A stretch of DNA of 54,660 bases. Source: Bacillus canaveralius. GTDB taxonomy: Bacteria > Bacillota > Bacilli > Bacillales > Cytobacillaceae. The notes under the pieces are model-generated. The model was given only the letters and a program-made list of their open reading frames with translations, searched no databases and was not told the origin of the DNA. The stretch covers positions 1-54,660 of the forward strand of contig NZ_PGVA01000020.1 in assembly GCF_002860125.1 (NCBI RefSeq). The letters are read 5' to 3'. Positions 54,605 through 54,660 of the stretch are shown here, in pieces. Position numbers and translations under genes: made by a program. Within the stretch, counting starts at the first letter, position 1, and each line of letters begins with the position of its first letter.

Positions 54605-54660
54605 TGCGGACAGAATGAGCCGGCTGTGCGGAGTTTTGGGCCACTGTTTGCGGACAACAG
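54605..54660. mobile_element. end of an IS21-like insertion sequence
   Basis: From TGCGGACA at 54605 to the window edge the sequence is GC-richer than the helicase gene. It repeats a TGCGGA motif three times (54605, about 54627 and 54648). On the minus strand this end closes in CCGCA, fitting TG...CA termini with multiple internal repeats as in IS21-family elements. The body of the element lies outside the window. Confidence 0.5.

Overview
The window looks like a chromosome segment of a low-G+C Gram-positive of the Bacillaceae (Bacillus-like). The gene order MoxR ATPase - DUF58 protein - transglutaminase - guaA - pbuG matches the B. subtilis yeaC-yeaD-yebA-guaA-pbuG block. A glcT-ptsG pair with an RNA antiterminator target, a YukE/YueB-type type VII secretion operon, an RsbR-type stress protein and guanine riboswitches all fit that assignment. 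Almost every gene lies on the minus strand.

Layout. (1) 1-190: tandem promoters and a boxA-like leader reading leftwards out of the window, almost certainly into an rRNA operon. (2) 250-3.5 kb: ptsG and its antiterminator gene glcT, with a RAT/terminator switch between them. (3) 3.5-11.6 kb: purine and conserved core, with pbuG and guaA each behind its own guanine riboswitch, then yebA-yeaD-yeaC. (4) 12.0-24.9 kb: type VII secretion operon (yukE/esxA, yukD, yukC/essB, yukBA/essC, yueB/esaA, essA-like). Just upstream on the same strand are a lipoprotein gene, a lipase-like putative effector and a small helical partner. (5) 25.2-36.0 kb: a catabolic island with a LysR regulator, two related ion-transporter-like permeases, a complete TRAP transporter, a zinc-type dehydrogenase and a Rieske ring-hydroxylating oxygenase. 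It ends in decayed genes (KARI fragment, IclR pseudogene). The island is bracketed by the lipoprotein gene and a broken second copy of that gene, upstream region included. (6) 36.5-41.2 kb: mixed accessory genes, including a frameshifted gene, a non-autonomous IS200/IS605-like element, two very small genes, an ASCH protein, an RsbR paralogue and a histidine-rich YtkA-like lipoprotein.

(7) 41.5-54.66 kb is the most unusual part. Four copies of a roughly 145-155 bp structured repeat, all in one orientation and ending in GTTAGCA-AAAT-GTTAGCA, divide the sequence into modules. Module 1 is a set of glycine-zipper proteins, one carrying a C-terminal WHH (HNH/ENDO VII) nuclease motif, behind a cyclic-di-GMP-I riboswitch and terminator. 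Module 2 is a DUF262/HNH (GmrSD-like) protein plus the remnant of another gene. Module 3 holds a retropepsin-like protease with a small partner, an Mrr-like nuclease and a broken small gene. Module 4 is a helicase - HEPN-like protein - caspase operon whose helicase is cut by what looks like the end of an IS21-type insertion sequence at the window edge. This reads as a defence or conflict-system island built by repeated insertion at one kind of site.

The strongest candidates for something undescribed are the repeat-bounded module array, the c-di-GMP-riboswitch-controlled WHH/glycine-zipper module, and the helicase/HEPN-like/caspase operon. All calls come from reading the sequence and translations; no database search or structure prediction was run.
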